From JANQKX01 sp039028695 (GTDB lineage Bacteria > Pseudomonadota > Alphaproteobacteria > Kiloniellales > Kiloniellaceae), in NCBI GenBank assembly GCA_039028695.1, contig JBCCHN010000092.1, positions 1 through 20,224 on the forward strand: 20,224 bases of DNA, written 5' to 3'. A program made the translations under genes and the position numbers. The notes under the pieces were generated by a model. That model saw only the letters and a list, made by a program, of their open reading frames with translations, was not told where the DNA came from and did no database searches. How positions within the stretch are numbered: position 1 is the first letter of the stretch; each line of letters begins with the position of its first letter. Positions 1 to 8,108 of this stretch are shown here, piece by piece.

Positions 1-607
1 AATCAAACAGATGCGCGATCACGTAAGCAGTCTTCATGCCATGTTCCCGAGCCGCCCGCAGGTCACTGGGATGAGCGGCGACAAAAAGGACCTCCTCGCC
101 ACTACGCCCGATGGCTGCCAAGGCCCGACGATAGCTTTCCGGGTGAGGCTTGGTAACTCCGAGGGCATCGCAGGAGATGATCGCATCCCACGTCAGGCCA
201 GCAAAGCGGGAGCTGTGCGCAGCGACCCGCAAACTCAAAATTGTAAGTGGCGCGAGAAAGAAATGATCCTGCAAGCGGGAGAGGGCCGCAGGCGCCTCGG
301 GCCAGGCCGGCATCCGCTCCCAAGCCGACAGGAGGTATTTGTTCTCCCGATCCGAAAGTTCGTCGCAATTCATCTGTCTCAAACAGTGCCGGAGGGAACT
401 TTCCAAAACCGCATCAAAGGGACGCCAGGGCTCTTGCTCCGCCGCGATGGCCTCGATCTCGACGAGGGAGCGCTCCCGCCATGCTGCGCTGAAGTCTTCG
501 GCGTCCTGCTCGGTGAGTGCGGGCAGGGATTTGATACCCGCGACAACCGCGCTGCGCCAATCAAAGACGGTTCCTCCCACGTCGAAGAGCAGCGCTCTGA
601 TGCTCAC
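1..607 (-). CDS. HAD-superfamily hydrolase, haloacid dehalogenase type II-like (3' end outside window)
   Basis: About 202 codons are visible and the frame stays open to the window edge, so the C-terminus is missing. The N-terminus has the HAD nucleophile motif FDVGGTVFD with Asp9. Further on are the conserved lysine motif GVTKPHPESY and the type II haloacid dehalogenase-like segment VAAHPSDLRAA. Family members use the Asp nucleophile to hydrolyse C-halogen or phosphoester bonds in the cytoplasm; the substrate here is unknown. The GTG start at 605-607 lies four bases beyond the ppdK stop, so the gene is probably co-transcribed and translationally coupled to ppdK; no strong Shine-Dalgarno is visible. 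In motif II the usual Ser-Asn pair reads Ser-Leu (TILSLR), so true haloacid dehalogenase activity is doubtful and a phosphatase-like role is possible. The superfamily call is firm; the activity is not. Confidence 0.8.
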   Translation of the reverse strand, partial: MSIRALLFDVGGTVFDWRSAVVAGIKSLPALTEQDAEDFSAAWRERSLVEIEAIAAEQEPWRPFDAVLESSLRHCLRQMNCDELSDRENKYLLSAWERMPAWPEAPAALSRLQDHFFLAPLTILSLRVAAHSSRFAGLTWDAIISCDALGVTKPHPESYRRALAAIGRSGEEVLFVAAHPSDLRAAREHGMKTAYVIAHLFD

Positions 608-611
608 CCGC

Positions 612-3290
612 TTAACCGCCCTGTAGAGCTGCCTGAGCGGCGGCCAAGCGGGCGATCGGAACTCGGAAGGGAGAACAGCTCACATAGGAGAGGCCTACCT
701 TCTGACAAAAATGAATCGAGGCCGGATCGCCGCCGTGTTCGCCACATATTCCCAGCTTAATGTCCGGGCGGCTGCTGCGTCCCCGCTCCGAAGCAATCTC
801 CACCAACTCGCCCACACCTTCCGGATCTAGAGAAATGAAGGGATCCTGGTCGATGATGCCTCTTTGTTCATAAGCACCAAGGAAATTACCCGCATCGTCG
901 CGAGACAAACCGTAGGCTGTCTGCGTTAAGTCGTTGGTGCCATATGAAAAGAACTCGGCCTGTTCGGCGATCTTCGCCGCCTGGAGGCATGCGCGCGGCA
1001 ATTCGATCATGGTGCCCACCAGATAGGGAACATCGACGCCGGCTTCTTCCAAAACCTCCTTAGCAACTCGATCGACCAACGCTTTGAGGACATCCAGTTC
1101 CTCACGCATGGAAATCAAGGGAATCATAATTTCAGGTTCGACAGTGGCGCCGGACCCGTTGGCTCCATTCTGCTTAGCGACGGCCGCTGCTGCCTCAAAG
1201 ATTGCCCGTGCCTGCATCTCGTAGATTTCAGGATAGGTGATACCCAAACGACAGCCCCGATGACCGAGCATGGGATTGGTTTCACGAAGCTTGGCAACGC
1301 GGTTCCGCAACAGGCTTTCGGCAACACCGGCCGCCTCCGCCACCTCGGCCATGTCGGCGTCGCTATGAGGCAGGAATTCGTGCAGTGGTGGATCCAGCAG
1401 TCGAATGGTTACCGGCAGTCCCTTCATGATGGTGAAGATCTCAATGAAGTCCTGGCGCTGCATGGGCAAAATCTTAGCCAGCGCCTTGCGTCGCCCGGCC
1501 TCGTCATCAGCCAGGATCATCTCACGCACGGCGACGATGCGCCCCGCATCAAAGAACATATGCTCGGTACGGCTGAGGCCAACTCCCTCGGCTCCAAAAC
1601 GCAAGGCGCTACGGCATTCTGCCGGCGTTTCAGCGTTCGTGCGCACTTTCATGGTCCGATAGCGATCGGCCCAATCCATGATGCGGGCGAAGTCTCCCGA
1701 GAGCTCGGGCTGAATCGTTGCCACCTCACCCATCATGACTTCGCCGGTACCGCCGTCGATAGTGATCATGTCCCCTTCTTTCAAGGTCGTGCTGCGCACT
1801 TTCATCGTGCGGGCCTCGGCATCAATGCGCAGGTCCCCAGCGCCCGATACGCAGGCACGGCCCATACCACGGGCCACCACGGCTGCGTGACTGGTCATGC
1901 CGCCCCGCGCTGTGACAATCCCGGCTGCCGCGTGCATGCCGTGAATATCCTCAGGACTGGTTTCAGTACGGCACAGGATCACCGTCTCGCCCAAGCCGGA
2001 ACGGCGTTCGGCTTCATCGGCGGTGAAGACAACATGTCCCGCGGCCGCGCCAGGCGAGGCTGGCAATCCGCGGGCGATCACCTCGCGCGGCACACTCGGA
2101 TCCAAGGTCGGGTGCAATAATTGGTCCAGAGAGGATGGATTGATACGGCGCACCGCCTCGGCCTCGTCAATCAGCCCTTCCGCCACCATGTCCGCGGCGA
2201 TTTTTAATGCCGCCGGTGCAGTGCGCTTGCCGCTGCGGGTCTGCAGCATGTAGAGTTTGCCCCGCTGCACGGTGAACTCAATGTCTTGCATATCCCGATA
2301 ATGCTGCTCCAGAATCGCGCGCACCTCACCCAGTTGGGCAACCACGTCGGGCATGACCTCTTCCATGGCCGGCAGTTTGGAGCCCTGTTCCTCCTTACCC
2401 GCGATGGTCAGGTTTTGCGGCGTGCGGATGCCCGCCACCACGTCCTCGCCCTGGGCATTGACCAGATATTCGCCATAAAAGGCGTTGTCGCCGGTGGAGG
2501 GATTGCGGGTAAAAGCCACGCCTGTCGCACAGTCATCGCCCATGTTACCAAAAACCATAGCCTGTAGGTTCACGGCCGTGCCCCAATCGGCGGAGATATT
2601 GTGCAGTTTGCGATAGGTGATGGCCCGTTGATTCATCCACGAGCTGATAACGGCACCAATGGCTTGCCAGGCCTGGTCGCGCGGCGACTGGGGAAAGGGT
2701 TCGCCGGTTACCTCGACGATCTTGTCCTTAAAATCAGCGATGACCTGAAGCCAATCGTCCGCGCTTAGATCCGTATCCAGTGTGACGCCCAGATCCTCCT
2801 TGCGGAGCTCCAAAATGTCTTCGAAGTTGTGGTGATCCACGCCCAGAACCACGTCACCGAACATTTGGATAAAACGGCGATAGCTGTCGTAGGCAAAGCG
2901 TCGGTCACCGCTGTGTTTGGCAAGGCCCTCGACGGTTTCATCATTGAGGCCCAGGTTCAAAACCGTATCCATCATGCCCGGCATGGACACACGGGCACCT
3001 GAGCGTACCGAGATCAGTAATGGATTAGCCGGGTCGTCGAATTTGGCACCGACGATCTGTTCCACCTGGGTCAGTGCGGCGCTCACCTGGTCCGCCAGCT
3101 CCTCAGGATAGGTCTTATCGTTGGCGTAGTAATGGGTGCAGGCCTCGGTGGTGATGGTAAAACCGGGCGGCACGGGTAGTCCCAGGGACGACATCTCTGC
3201 CAGATTGGCCCCCTTGCCACCCAGCAGGTTTTTCATTTCCGCGTTACCTTCGGCTTTTCCGTCTCCGAAGGAATAGACCCATTTGGTCAT
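612..3290 (-). CDS. ppdK: Pyruvate, phosphate dikinase
   Basis: This 892-residue protein interconverts pyruvate, ATP and phosphate with phosphoenolpyruvate, AMP and pyrophosphate in the cytoplasm, serving gluconeogenesis or PPi-linked glycolysis. The length is normal for the family. The N-terminal ATP-grasp region (about 1-360) begins with LLGGKGANLAEM. The swivelling phosphohistidine domain carries GGMTSHAAVVARGMG with catalytic His468. The C-terminal TIM barrel (about 530-892) ends with the LGICGEHGGDP motif containing catalytic Cys849. The ATG at 3288-3290 gives the expected MTKWVYSFGDG beginning, although the Shine-Dalgarno is poor. It follows glyS by 93 bases that contain inverted repeats and may hold its own promoter. 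The glyQ-glyS-ppdK order is common in alphaproteobacteria. No regulatory-protein gene is seen nearby. Confidence 0.98.
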   Translation of the reverse strand: MTKWVYSFGDGKAEGNAEMKNLLGGKGANLAEMSSLGLPVPPGFTITTEACTHYYANDKTYPEELADQVSAALTQVEQIVGAKFDDPANPLLISVRSGARVSMPGMMDTVLNLGLNDETVEGLAKHSGDRRFAYDSYRRFIQMFGDVVLGVDHHNFEDILELRKEDLGVTLDTDLSADDWLQVIADFKDKIVEVTGEPFPQSPRDQAWQAIGAVISSWMNQRAITYRKLHNISADWGTAVNLQAMVFGNMGDDCATGVAFTRNPSTGDNAFYGEYLVNAQGEDVVAGIRTPQNLTIAGKEEQGSKLPAMEEVMPDVVAQLGEVRAILEQHYRDMQDIEFTVQRGKLYMLQTRSGKRTAPAALKIAADMVAEGLIDEAEAVRRINPSSLDQLLHPTLDPSVPREVIARGLPASPGAAAGHVVFTADEAERRSGLGETVILCRTETSPEDIHGMHAAAGIVTARGGMTSHAAVVARGMGRACVSGAGDLRIDAEARTMKVRSTTLKEGDMITIDGGTGEVMMGEVATIQPELSGDFARIMDWADRYRTMKVRTNAETPAECRSALRFGAEGVGLSRTEHMFFDAGRIVAVREMILADDEAGRRKALAKILPMQRQDFIEIFTIMKGLPVTIRLLDPPLHEFLPHSDADMAEVAEAAGVAESLLRNRVAKLRETNPMLGHRGCRLGITYPEIYEMQARAIFEAAAAVAKQNGANGSGATVEPEIMIPLISMREELDVLKALVDRVAKEVLEEAGVDVPYLVGTMIELPRACLQAAKIAEQAEFFSYGTNDLTQTAYGLSRDDAGNFLGAYEQRGIIDQDPFISLDPEGVGELVEIASERGRSSRPDIKLGICGEHGGDPASIHFCQKVGLSYVSCSPFRVPIARLAAAQAALQGG

Positions 3291-3320
3291 AGCGCTTTTA
3301 CCCTTTCACCATTTGCCCAA

Positions 3321-3350
3321 CCTTCGGGCCAATCCAAATTCTACCGAAGG
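3321..3350. repeat. Inverted repeat in the ppdK leader
   Basis: CCTTCGG (3321-3327) and CCGAAGG (3344-3350) are perfect 7-bp arms separated by 16 bases, about 30-60 bases upstream of the ppdK start. A TAGAAT box on the minus strand (3338-3343) lies inside the spacer. This could be an operator or leader stem. Confidence 0.45.
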
Positions 3351-3376
3351 GCTGACTGCCCAAATCCACATAACCC

Positions 3377-3397
3377 GGGTAAATTAGCGGTTTACCC
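3377..3397. repeat. Inverted repeat across the glyS stop codon
   Basis: GGGTAAA (3377-3383) and TTTACCC (3391-3397) form a perfect 7-bp stem whose 7-base loop contains the glyS stop. No T-run follows on the minus strand, so it is not a typical terminator; it could form an RNA stem between glyS and ppdK. Confidence 0.4.
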
Positions 3398-5522
3398 CTT
3401 CGATTTTGCTAAAATCCGCCACCTGAGACAGAGTGGCGCCGATTTGCGATAGCAGACGCAGGCGGTTGGCCCGCAGGTCCGGATTCTCGCTGTTGACCAT
3501 CACCTGATCGAAAAAGGCGTCCACCGGACGGCGCAAGCTGGCCATGGCTGCCATGGCAGCGGTGAAGTCTTCGGCCTTTAAGGCCAACGCCGCATCACCT
3601 CCGGAGGCCTCTAAGGCCTCAAAAAGTGCCGATTCCTCGGCTTCTGCCAGCAAGGATGAGGCCACGGCCTGATCGAAGGCGCTCCGATCCTTTTTACTCT
3701 CGATGCGCACGATGTTGGTGGCGCGACCATAGGCCACAAGAAGGTTGGCCCCATCGTCGCTGGCCAAAAAGCCGGATAGGGCCTCTACCCGCGCAAGGAG
3801 ACGCACCAGGTCGTCTTCATCACCCAGAGCAAAAACGGCGGAGATGAGGTCGTGACGCACCCCTTTTTCCCGAAGCACAACCTTCAGGCGATCGGCAAAG
3901 AATTGCAGCAGGTCTTCCACCAGGGGCTTAAGCCCCTCCACCAACCCCATTTGGCGGTAGGGCTCCAAGGCGTGGCGCAAGGCCTCGGCCAAGGGCAGGC
4001 GCAGACCGTTCTCCAAGATCAAGCGGATCACCCCCAAGGCCGCGCGGCGCAGGGCAAAGGGATCCTTGGACCCGGTGGGTTTTTCATCGATAGCCCAGAA
4101 TCCCGCCAATGTATCCAATTTGTCGGCCAGGGCCACCGCCACCGAGACCGGCGCGGCGGGGCACGGGTCGCCGGGTCCCAGGGGCGAATAGTGAGCAGCG
4201 ATCGCCGCGGCCACGTCGGGATGTTCCTGATCATGAAGGGCGTAATAGCGCCCCATCACCCCCTGCAATTCGGGGAATTCACCCACCATGCCGGTGGTCA
4301 GGTCAGCCTTGGCAAGGCGTGCGGCAGAGCGCACCCGGTCCCGGTCGACGCCCTCTATGGATTGAGCCAAGTGCACCGCTAGGCTCTGCAGGCGCGAGAC
4401 CTTGTCGGCCAAGCTGCCCAGCTTGGCGTGAAAAACAATATTGGCCAGGGCCGAGATCCGGTCGGCCAAAGAGATCTTACGATCTTGGTCCCAAAAGAAC
4501 TGGGCATCGGCCAAACGGGCGCTCAGAACCCTTTCGTTGCCGGCGATGATCGCGGCACCGTCGTCCTTGGTCAACATGTTGGAGACGAAACAAAAGCGGC
4601 CCGCCAGCTTGGATTCGCCGGCGTTGTCGCCTTGCTCCACGGCAAAATACTTCTGGTGGGAGCGCATGGCCGTCACCATCACCTCGGGCGGCAGGTCCAT
4701 GAAAGCCGGCTCAATGGAGCCCATCAAGACCACCGGCCATTCCACCAAGCCCGCCACCTCGCGGACCAGAGCTTTGTCAGGCCTCAATGTCAGACCTTCC
4801 GCGGCGCAAAGGGCGTCGGCATCCTTTTGGATCTGGGCTTCGCGGACCTGCGGATCGACTTCCACGAAAGCCTCTTGCAAGGCGGTCCGATAACTGTCGA
4901 AATCCGTCACCTGGATGTCATCCGGCGCCAAAAAGCGATGGCCGACCGTCCGGTCGCTAAAGGCAAAACGATGCTCAGGTTGGTCGGTTAAACTGGCCAA
5001 GCCGAAGCCACCCTCCAGGGGCCGACCGTCAAAAACGGCGACGATGCCCTGCAGGGGCCGCACCCAACGCGCCGCGCCATTGCCCCAACGCATGGATTTG
5101 GGCCAATCGAAGGCCGCCAAGAGTTCCGGCAGCTTTTCGGCCAAGACATCCGCCGTGGCTCGCCCCTTCTCCAGCCAATGGGCCATGTAAACTTGGCCTT
5201 TCGGGGTTTCCTCAATAGAGGCCTCGTCAAGGGAGGAGAGGCCAGCCGCCTTGAGGAAGCCCTGCACGGCCTGCTCGGGGGCGCCCACCTTGGGGCCCTT
5301 ACGGCTCTTTTCGATATCTTCCTGCTGGGCCGGCAGCCCGTCAATCACGCCGACGAGGCGACGGGGCGTGACGAAGGTGCGAACCTGGTCCAAACCGACA
5401 TCTTTGAAAAACCCCATCTCACTTGTCATTGCCAAAAGGCGCTCGCGCAACTGATCGGCGGCGCGACGCTGCATGTGGGCGGGGATTTCCTCGCTGCGGA
5501 TCTCGAAGAGAAATTCAGGCAT
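3384..5522 (-). CDS. glyS: Glycine--tRNA ligase beta subunit
   Basis: This 712-residue beta subunit of the bacterial (alpha-beta)2 glycyl-tRNA synthetase contributes tRNA recognition to glycine charging. The N-terminus FLFEIRSEEIPA is typical. The central HD-like region has the signature segment KPTGSKDPFALRRAALG. The C-terminus has a DALR-type anticodon-binding region ending near MVNSENPDLRANRL. Length and ends match the family. The ATG at 5520-5522 lies inside the end of glyQ, giving an 8-bp overlap, so the subunits are probably translationally coupled for equal production. The stop codon sits at the edge of a perfect 7-bp inverted repeat (3377-3397). Confidence 0.98.
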   Translation of the reverse strand: MPEFLFEIRSEEIPAHMQRRAADQLRERLLAMTSEMGFFKDVGLDQVRTFVTPRRLVGVIDGLPAQQEDIEKSRKGPKVGAPEQAVQGFLKAAGLSSLDEASIEETPKGQVYMAHWLEKGRATADVLAEKLPELLAAFDWPKSMRWGNGAARWVRPLQGIVAVFDGRPLEGGFGLASLTDQPEHRFAFSDRTVGHRFLAPDDIQVTDFDSYRTALQEAFVEVDPQVREAQIQKDADALCAAEGLTLRPDKALVREVAGLVEWPVVLMGSIEPAFMDLPPEVMVTAMRSHQKYFAVEQGDNAGESKLAGRFCFVSNMLTKDDGAAIIAGNERVLSARLADAQFFWDQDRKISLADRISALANIVFHAKLGSLADKVSRLQSLAVHLAQSIEGVDRDRVRSAARLAKADLTTGMVGEFPELQGVMGRYYALHDQEHPDVAAAIAAHYSPLGPGDPCPAAPVSVAVALADKLDTLAGFWAIDEKPTGSKDPFALRRAALGVIRLILENGLRLPLAEALRHALEPYRQMGLVEGLKPLVEDLLQFFADRLKVVLREKGVRHDLISAVFALGDEDDLVRLLARVEALSGFLASDDGANLLVAYGRATNIVRIESKKDRSAFDQAVASSLLAEAEESALFEALEASGGDAALALKAEDFTAAMAAMASLRRPVDAFFDQVMVNSENPDLRANRLRLLSQIGATLSQVADFSKIEGVNR

Positions 5523-6459
5523 GACCTGCCCCTGGTTGATCCTCGGTTTGGGTCCGATACCAGTCCTCGCAACAGGCCTTGGCCAAGGCCCGCACCCTGC
5601 CGATATAGGCCTGGCGTTCTGTCACCGAAATGACGCCGCGAGCATCCAAGAGGTTGAAGAGGTGGCTAGCCTTCATGCATTGGTCATATGCCGGCAAGGG
5701 CAAGAGACGCCCGCCGGCGCGACCATGCTGCAGAATGGATTGGCATTCCTGCTCCGCATCCGCGAAGTGGCGGAACAGATGCTCGGTCGAGGCTGCATCG
5801 AAGTTGAAGGCAGAAAATTCCTGTTCGGCCTGAAGGAAAACGTCGCCATAGGTCTTGCCACCCTCTTCAGCTGGCACTCCGTCCCAATCCAGATCAAAAA
5901 TGCTGTCTACCCCTTGGACATACATGGCCAGGCGTTCCAGGCCATAGGTCAGCTCCACCGGCACCGGGCTACAATCGATGCCGCCCACCTGCTGAAAGTA
6001 GGTGAACTGGCTGACTTCCATACCGTCGCACCAGACCTCCCAACCCAAGCCCCAGGCGCCCAAGGTGGGGGACTCCCAATCGTCCTCTACAAAGCGAATG
6101 TCATGGGCCAGTGGATCAATACCAATGGCCTGCAAAGACCCTAAATAGAGCTCCTGACTATTAGGCGGTGAGGGTTTCAAGAGAACTTGATATTGATAAT
6201 AATGTTGCAGTCGGTTTGGGTTCTCGCCAAAACGCCCGTCCGTCGGCCGGCGCGACGGCTGAACATAGGCGCAGCGCCAAACCCCAGGCCCAAGGGCACG
6301 CAAGGTGGTTGCTGGATGAAAGGTTCCTGCGCCCACTTCCATGTCATAGGGTTGCAGGATAACGCAGCCCTGGTCTGCCCAATAGTCCTGTAGCTTGAGG
6401 ATCAGGCGCTGGAAACAGACCTCCTTTGGGTCGGCCGAAGTTTTGGTATCGCTACTCAT
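5515..6459 (-). CDS. glyQ: Glycine--tRNA ligase alpha subunit
   Basis: This 314-residue catalytic alpha subunit activates glycine with ATP and works with the GlyS product encoded just downstream. The class II synthetase core is intact: CFQRLILKLQDYW near the N-terminus, then QPYDMEVGAGTFHPAT and a motif 2 region containing AYVQPSRRPTDGRFGENPNR, then the glycine-pocket region ELTYGLERLAMY. Length is normal (usually near 300). The ATG at 6457-6459 is preceded by TAAGG, a weak ribosome-binding site. It is the first gene of the minus-strand block, so the promoter should lie in the 332-bp gap above 6459, although I could not find convincing -35/-10 boxes on that strand. Confidence 0.98.
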   Translation of the reverse strand: MSSDTKTSADPKEVCFQRLILKLQDYWADQGCVILQPYDMEVGAGTFHPATTLRALGPGVWRCAYVQPSRRPTDGRFGENPNRLQHYYQYQVLLKPSPPNSQELYLGSLQAIGIDPLAHDIRFVEDDWESPTLGAWGLGWEVWCDGMEVSQFTYFQQVGGIDCSPVPVELTYGLERLAMYVQGVDSIFDLDWDGVPAEEGGKTYGDVFLQAEQEFSAFNFDAASTEHLFRHFADAEQECQSILQHGRAGGRLLPLPAYDQCMKASHLFNLLDARGVISVTERQAYIGRVRALAKACCEDWYRTQTEDQPGAGHA

Positions 6460-6544
6460 CCTTACTCATCAATCCCAGGATTATCCCAACTTTTGACTTT
6501 ATCGCTGATATACAAGGGGCACCGCTTGATCGGACTAGCCCTTA

Positions 6545-6582
6545 CGGTGCTAGCCGCCCTTTTCCTTGACGTCCTAGCACCG
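6545..6582. repeat. Perfect 9-bp inverted repeat upstream of glyQ
   Basis: CGGTGCTAG at 6545-6553 is the exact reverse complement of CTAGCACCG at 6574-6582, separated by 20 bases. It lies about 85-125 bases upstream of the glyQ start and about 120 bases upstream of the MFS promoter candidate. The arms contain the rare tetranucleotide CTAG. It could be an operator for a dimeric regulator or a leader RNA stem; no T-run follows on either strand, so it is not a standard terminator. Confidence 0.6.
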
Positions 6583-6700
6583 GATGCGGCGACCCGATGT
6601 TGCAGTGCAAAATCGAGCGGAACTCTATCCCCCCGGCCCAGCGCAATCAACGGCGAAAAATAAGCTGGCGAAGGATGGTTAAAGAGAGCTTAAGAAAGCG

Positions 6701-6729
6701 TTGCCATAACTGCCTAGGCGGCTGATTAT
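6701..6729 (+). promoter_or_regulatory. Candidate sigma-70-type promoter of the MFS gene
   Basis: TTGCCA at 6701-6706 (5 of 6 consensus bases) is followed after 17 bases by GATTAT at 6724-6729 (4 of 6). Transcription would begin near 6736, leaving a leader of about 55 bases before the GTG at 6792. The match is by eye only. Confidence 0.4.
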
Positions 6730-6791
6730 TCTCTAAAATTGGGGCGCCGGACCGCCCGAAAGCCCATTACCAAGACGTAACGGATCAAGGT

Positions 6792-8093
6792 GTGATCAAA
6801 ACCATCGCTCCCTTTTTTGCTCTTTTGCTCAGCATGGCGTTTTTGCTCATGGGCAATGGCCTCCAGGGCACCCTATTGCCCCTGCGCGCCCAATTGGCGA
6901 CCTTTTCCACCATGGAGATCGGTATTTTAGGGTCTTCCTACTTTCTGGGCTTCGCTCTTGGCTGTCTGCGGGGCGCAGCGGTTATTCAGCGGGTGGGCCA
7001 CATCCGCGCCTTCACCGCCATGGTCTCTGTCGCTTCGACCATCGCCCTGGCCCACGTCCTGATCCTGGACCCCGGTGTCTGGTGGCCCTTGCGGGCGGTG
7101 ACCGGCTTTTGCTTTGCCTGCTTATTCATGATTATCGAGAGCTGGCTCAACGAAAGGGCGACCAACCAGACCCGGGGTCTGGTCTTTTCGGTCTATACCA
7201 TCATCAATCTGACGGTGATTACCATCGGTCAGATGATGATCACCTTGGCCCCAGTGTCGGGCTTCACGCTCTTTGCCCTGGCCTCCATTCTGGTGTCCTT
7301 GGCGGCGGTACCCGTGGCGCTCACCCGCTCGCCGCCGCCGGCGCCGGTCCAGTCGGTGCGGATCCGGTTCAAGCACCTATACCGCCTCTCGCCCGTGGGT
7401 TTTGTCGGCATCTTCGTGGTGGGCATGACCAATGGCTCTTTCTGGTCCTTAGCGCCGGTATTTGCGGAGAACCTGGGGCTGGCCACGTCTCAGATCGCGA
7501 TCTTTATGAGCGTGACCGTCTTGGGGGGCGCAGTGGGTCAATGGCCCCTAGGTCGGGCGTCGGACCGGATGGATCGGCGGCGGGTCATCATCATCGCCTG
7601 CACCCTGGCCGCGATTGCCGGGGTCAGCATGGATCTAACGAATCACTATTGGCCGCCAGCGGTTTTTCTGTGCGCTTTTTTCTTCGGCATGTTTACTTTT
7701 TGCCTCTATGCGCTGTGTGCCGCTCACTTGAACGACTTCGTGGAAAAGGACGGTTTCGTGGAGGCGGCCAGCGGCCTGCTGCTGGTCTTTGCCGGTGGCG
7801 CCATATTGGGGCCCCTCATCGCCTCTGGCCTCATGCGCTACTGGTCCAATGACGGGCTATTTGCCTTTACAGCGGCTGCCCAGGCGAGCATGGCTGTTTT
7901 TGCCTTCATCCGGACCCGCAAGCGGACCGCCGTCGCCCAAGAGGACCGAACCAAGTTCGCCGATGCCATCCGGGTGGTTCAAACGGTGTCAACCGTCGAC
8001 CCGACGGCGGAACAGAAATTGAGCGGCACCCCGCGTACGAGCGATAAAGAAAAGCCCGCGGAAATGCCCTCACCTGAAGAGCCGTCCAAATGA
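6792..8093 (+). CDS. MFS transporter, YcaD-like
   Basis: This is a 433-residue inner-membrane protein with about twelve hydrophobic segments, typical of the major facilitator superfamily. Motif A-like loops follow the second segment of each half: IQRVGHIRAF in the N-half, and GRASDRMDRRRVI near residues 257-269 in the C-half. The opening (GNGLQGTLLPLRAQL, then a SSYFLGF segment) and the IESWLNE segment resemble the E. coli YcaD subfamily, whose substrate is unknown. The C-terminal 45 residues or so are hydrophilic, charged and proline-rich, a cytoplasmic tail. The GTG start has CAAGG just upstream. It is divergent from glyQ and convergent with the next gene, with only 15 bases between stops and no clear terminator. 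The MFS call is firm; the transported compound cannot be told. Confidence 0.9.
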   Translation: MIKTIAPFFALLLSMAFLLMGNGLQGTLLPLRAQLATFSTMEIGILGSSYFLGFALGCLRGAAVIQRVGHIRAFTAMVSVASTIALAHVLILDPGVWWPLRAVTGFCFACLFMIIESWLNERATNQTRGLVFSVYTIINLTVITIGQMMITLAPVSGFTLFALASILVSLAAVPVALTRSPPPAPVQSVRIRFKHLYRLSPVGFVGIFVVGMTNGSFWSLAPVFAENLGLATSQIAIFMSVTVLGGAVGQWPLGRASDRMDRRRVIIIACTLAAIAGVSMDLTNHYWPPAVFLCAFFFGMFTFCLYALCAAHLNDFVEKDGFVEAASGLLLVFAGGAILGPLIASGLMRYWSNDGLFAFTAAAQASMAVFAFIRTRKRTAVAQEDRTKFADAIRVVQTVSTVDPTAEQKLSGTPRTSDKEKPAEMPSPEEPSK

Positions 8094-8108
8094 CTAAAAG
8101 CGCTAGGT

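Larger units (their letters stand above)
6460..6791. other. Divergent intergenic region between glyQ and the MFS gene
   Basis: This is the only gene-free stretch above 300 bases. It contains a 9-bp perfect inverted repeat (6545-6582), a candidate plus-strand promoter (6701-6729), and a weak ribosome-binding site before each flanking gene. I saw no tRNA cloverleaf, glycine riboswitch core or T-box. A 62-codon minus-strand reading frame (6462-6650) crosses it but has no recognisable content and is not called as a gene. Confidence 0.7.

Noticed and set aside
11..760. 249-codon plus-strand frame opposite the HAD gene and ppdK end
   Set aside because: The opposite strand encodes a clear HAD protein and the ppdK C-terminus with family motifs.
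1260..2120. Long plus-strand open frame opposite ppdK
   Set aside because: It is an antisense shadow of the well-supported ppdK gene; its translation has no family features.
6462..6650. 62-codon minus-strand reading frame ending just before glyQ
   Set aside because: No recognisable content, Arg/Ala-rich shadow-like composition, and it crosses the inverted repeat and likely control region; no Shine-Dalgarno support.
7082..7852. 256-codon plus-strand frame within the MFS gene
   Set aside because: A +2 shadow of the transporter; Gly/His/Arg-rich translation without domain features.
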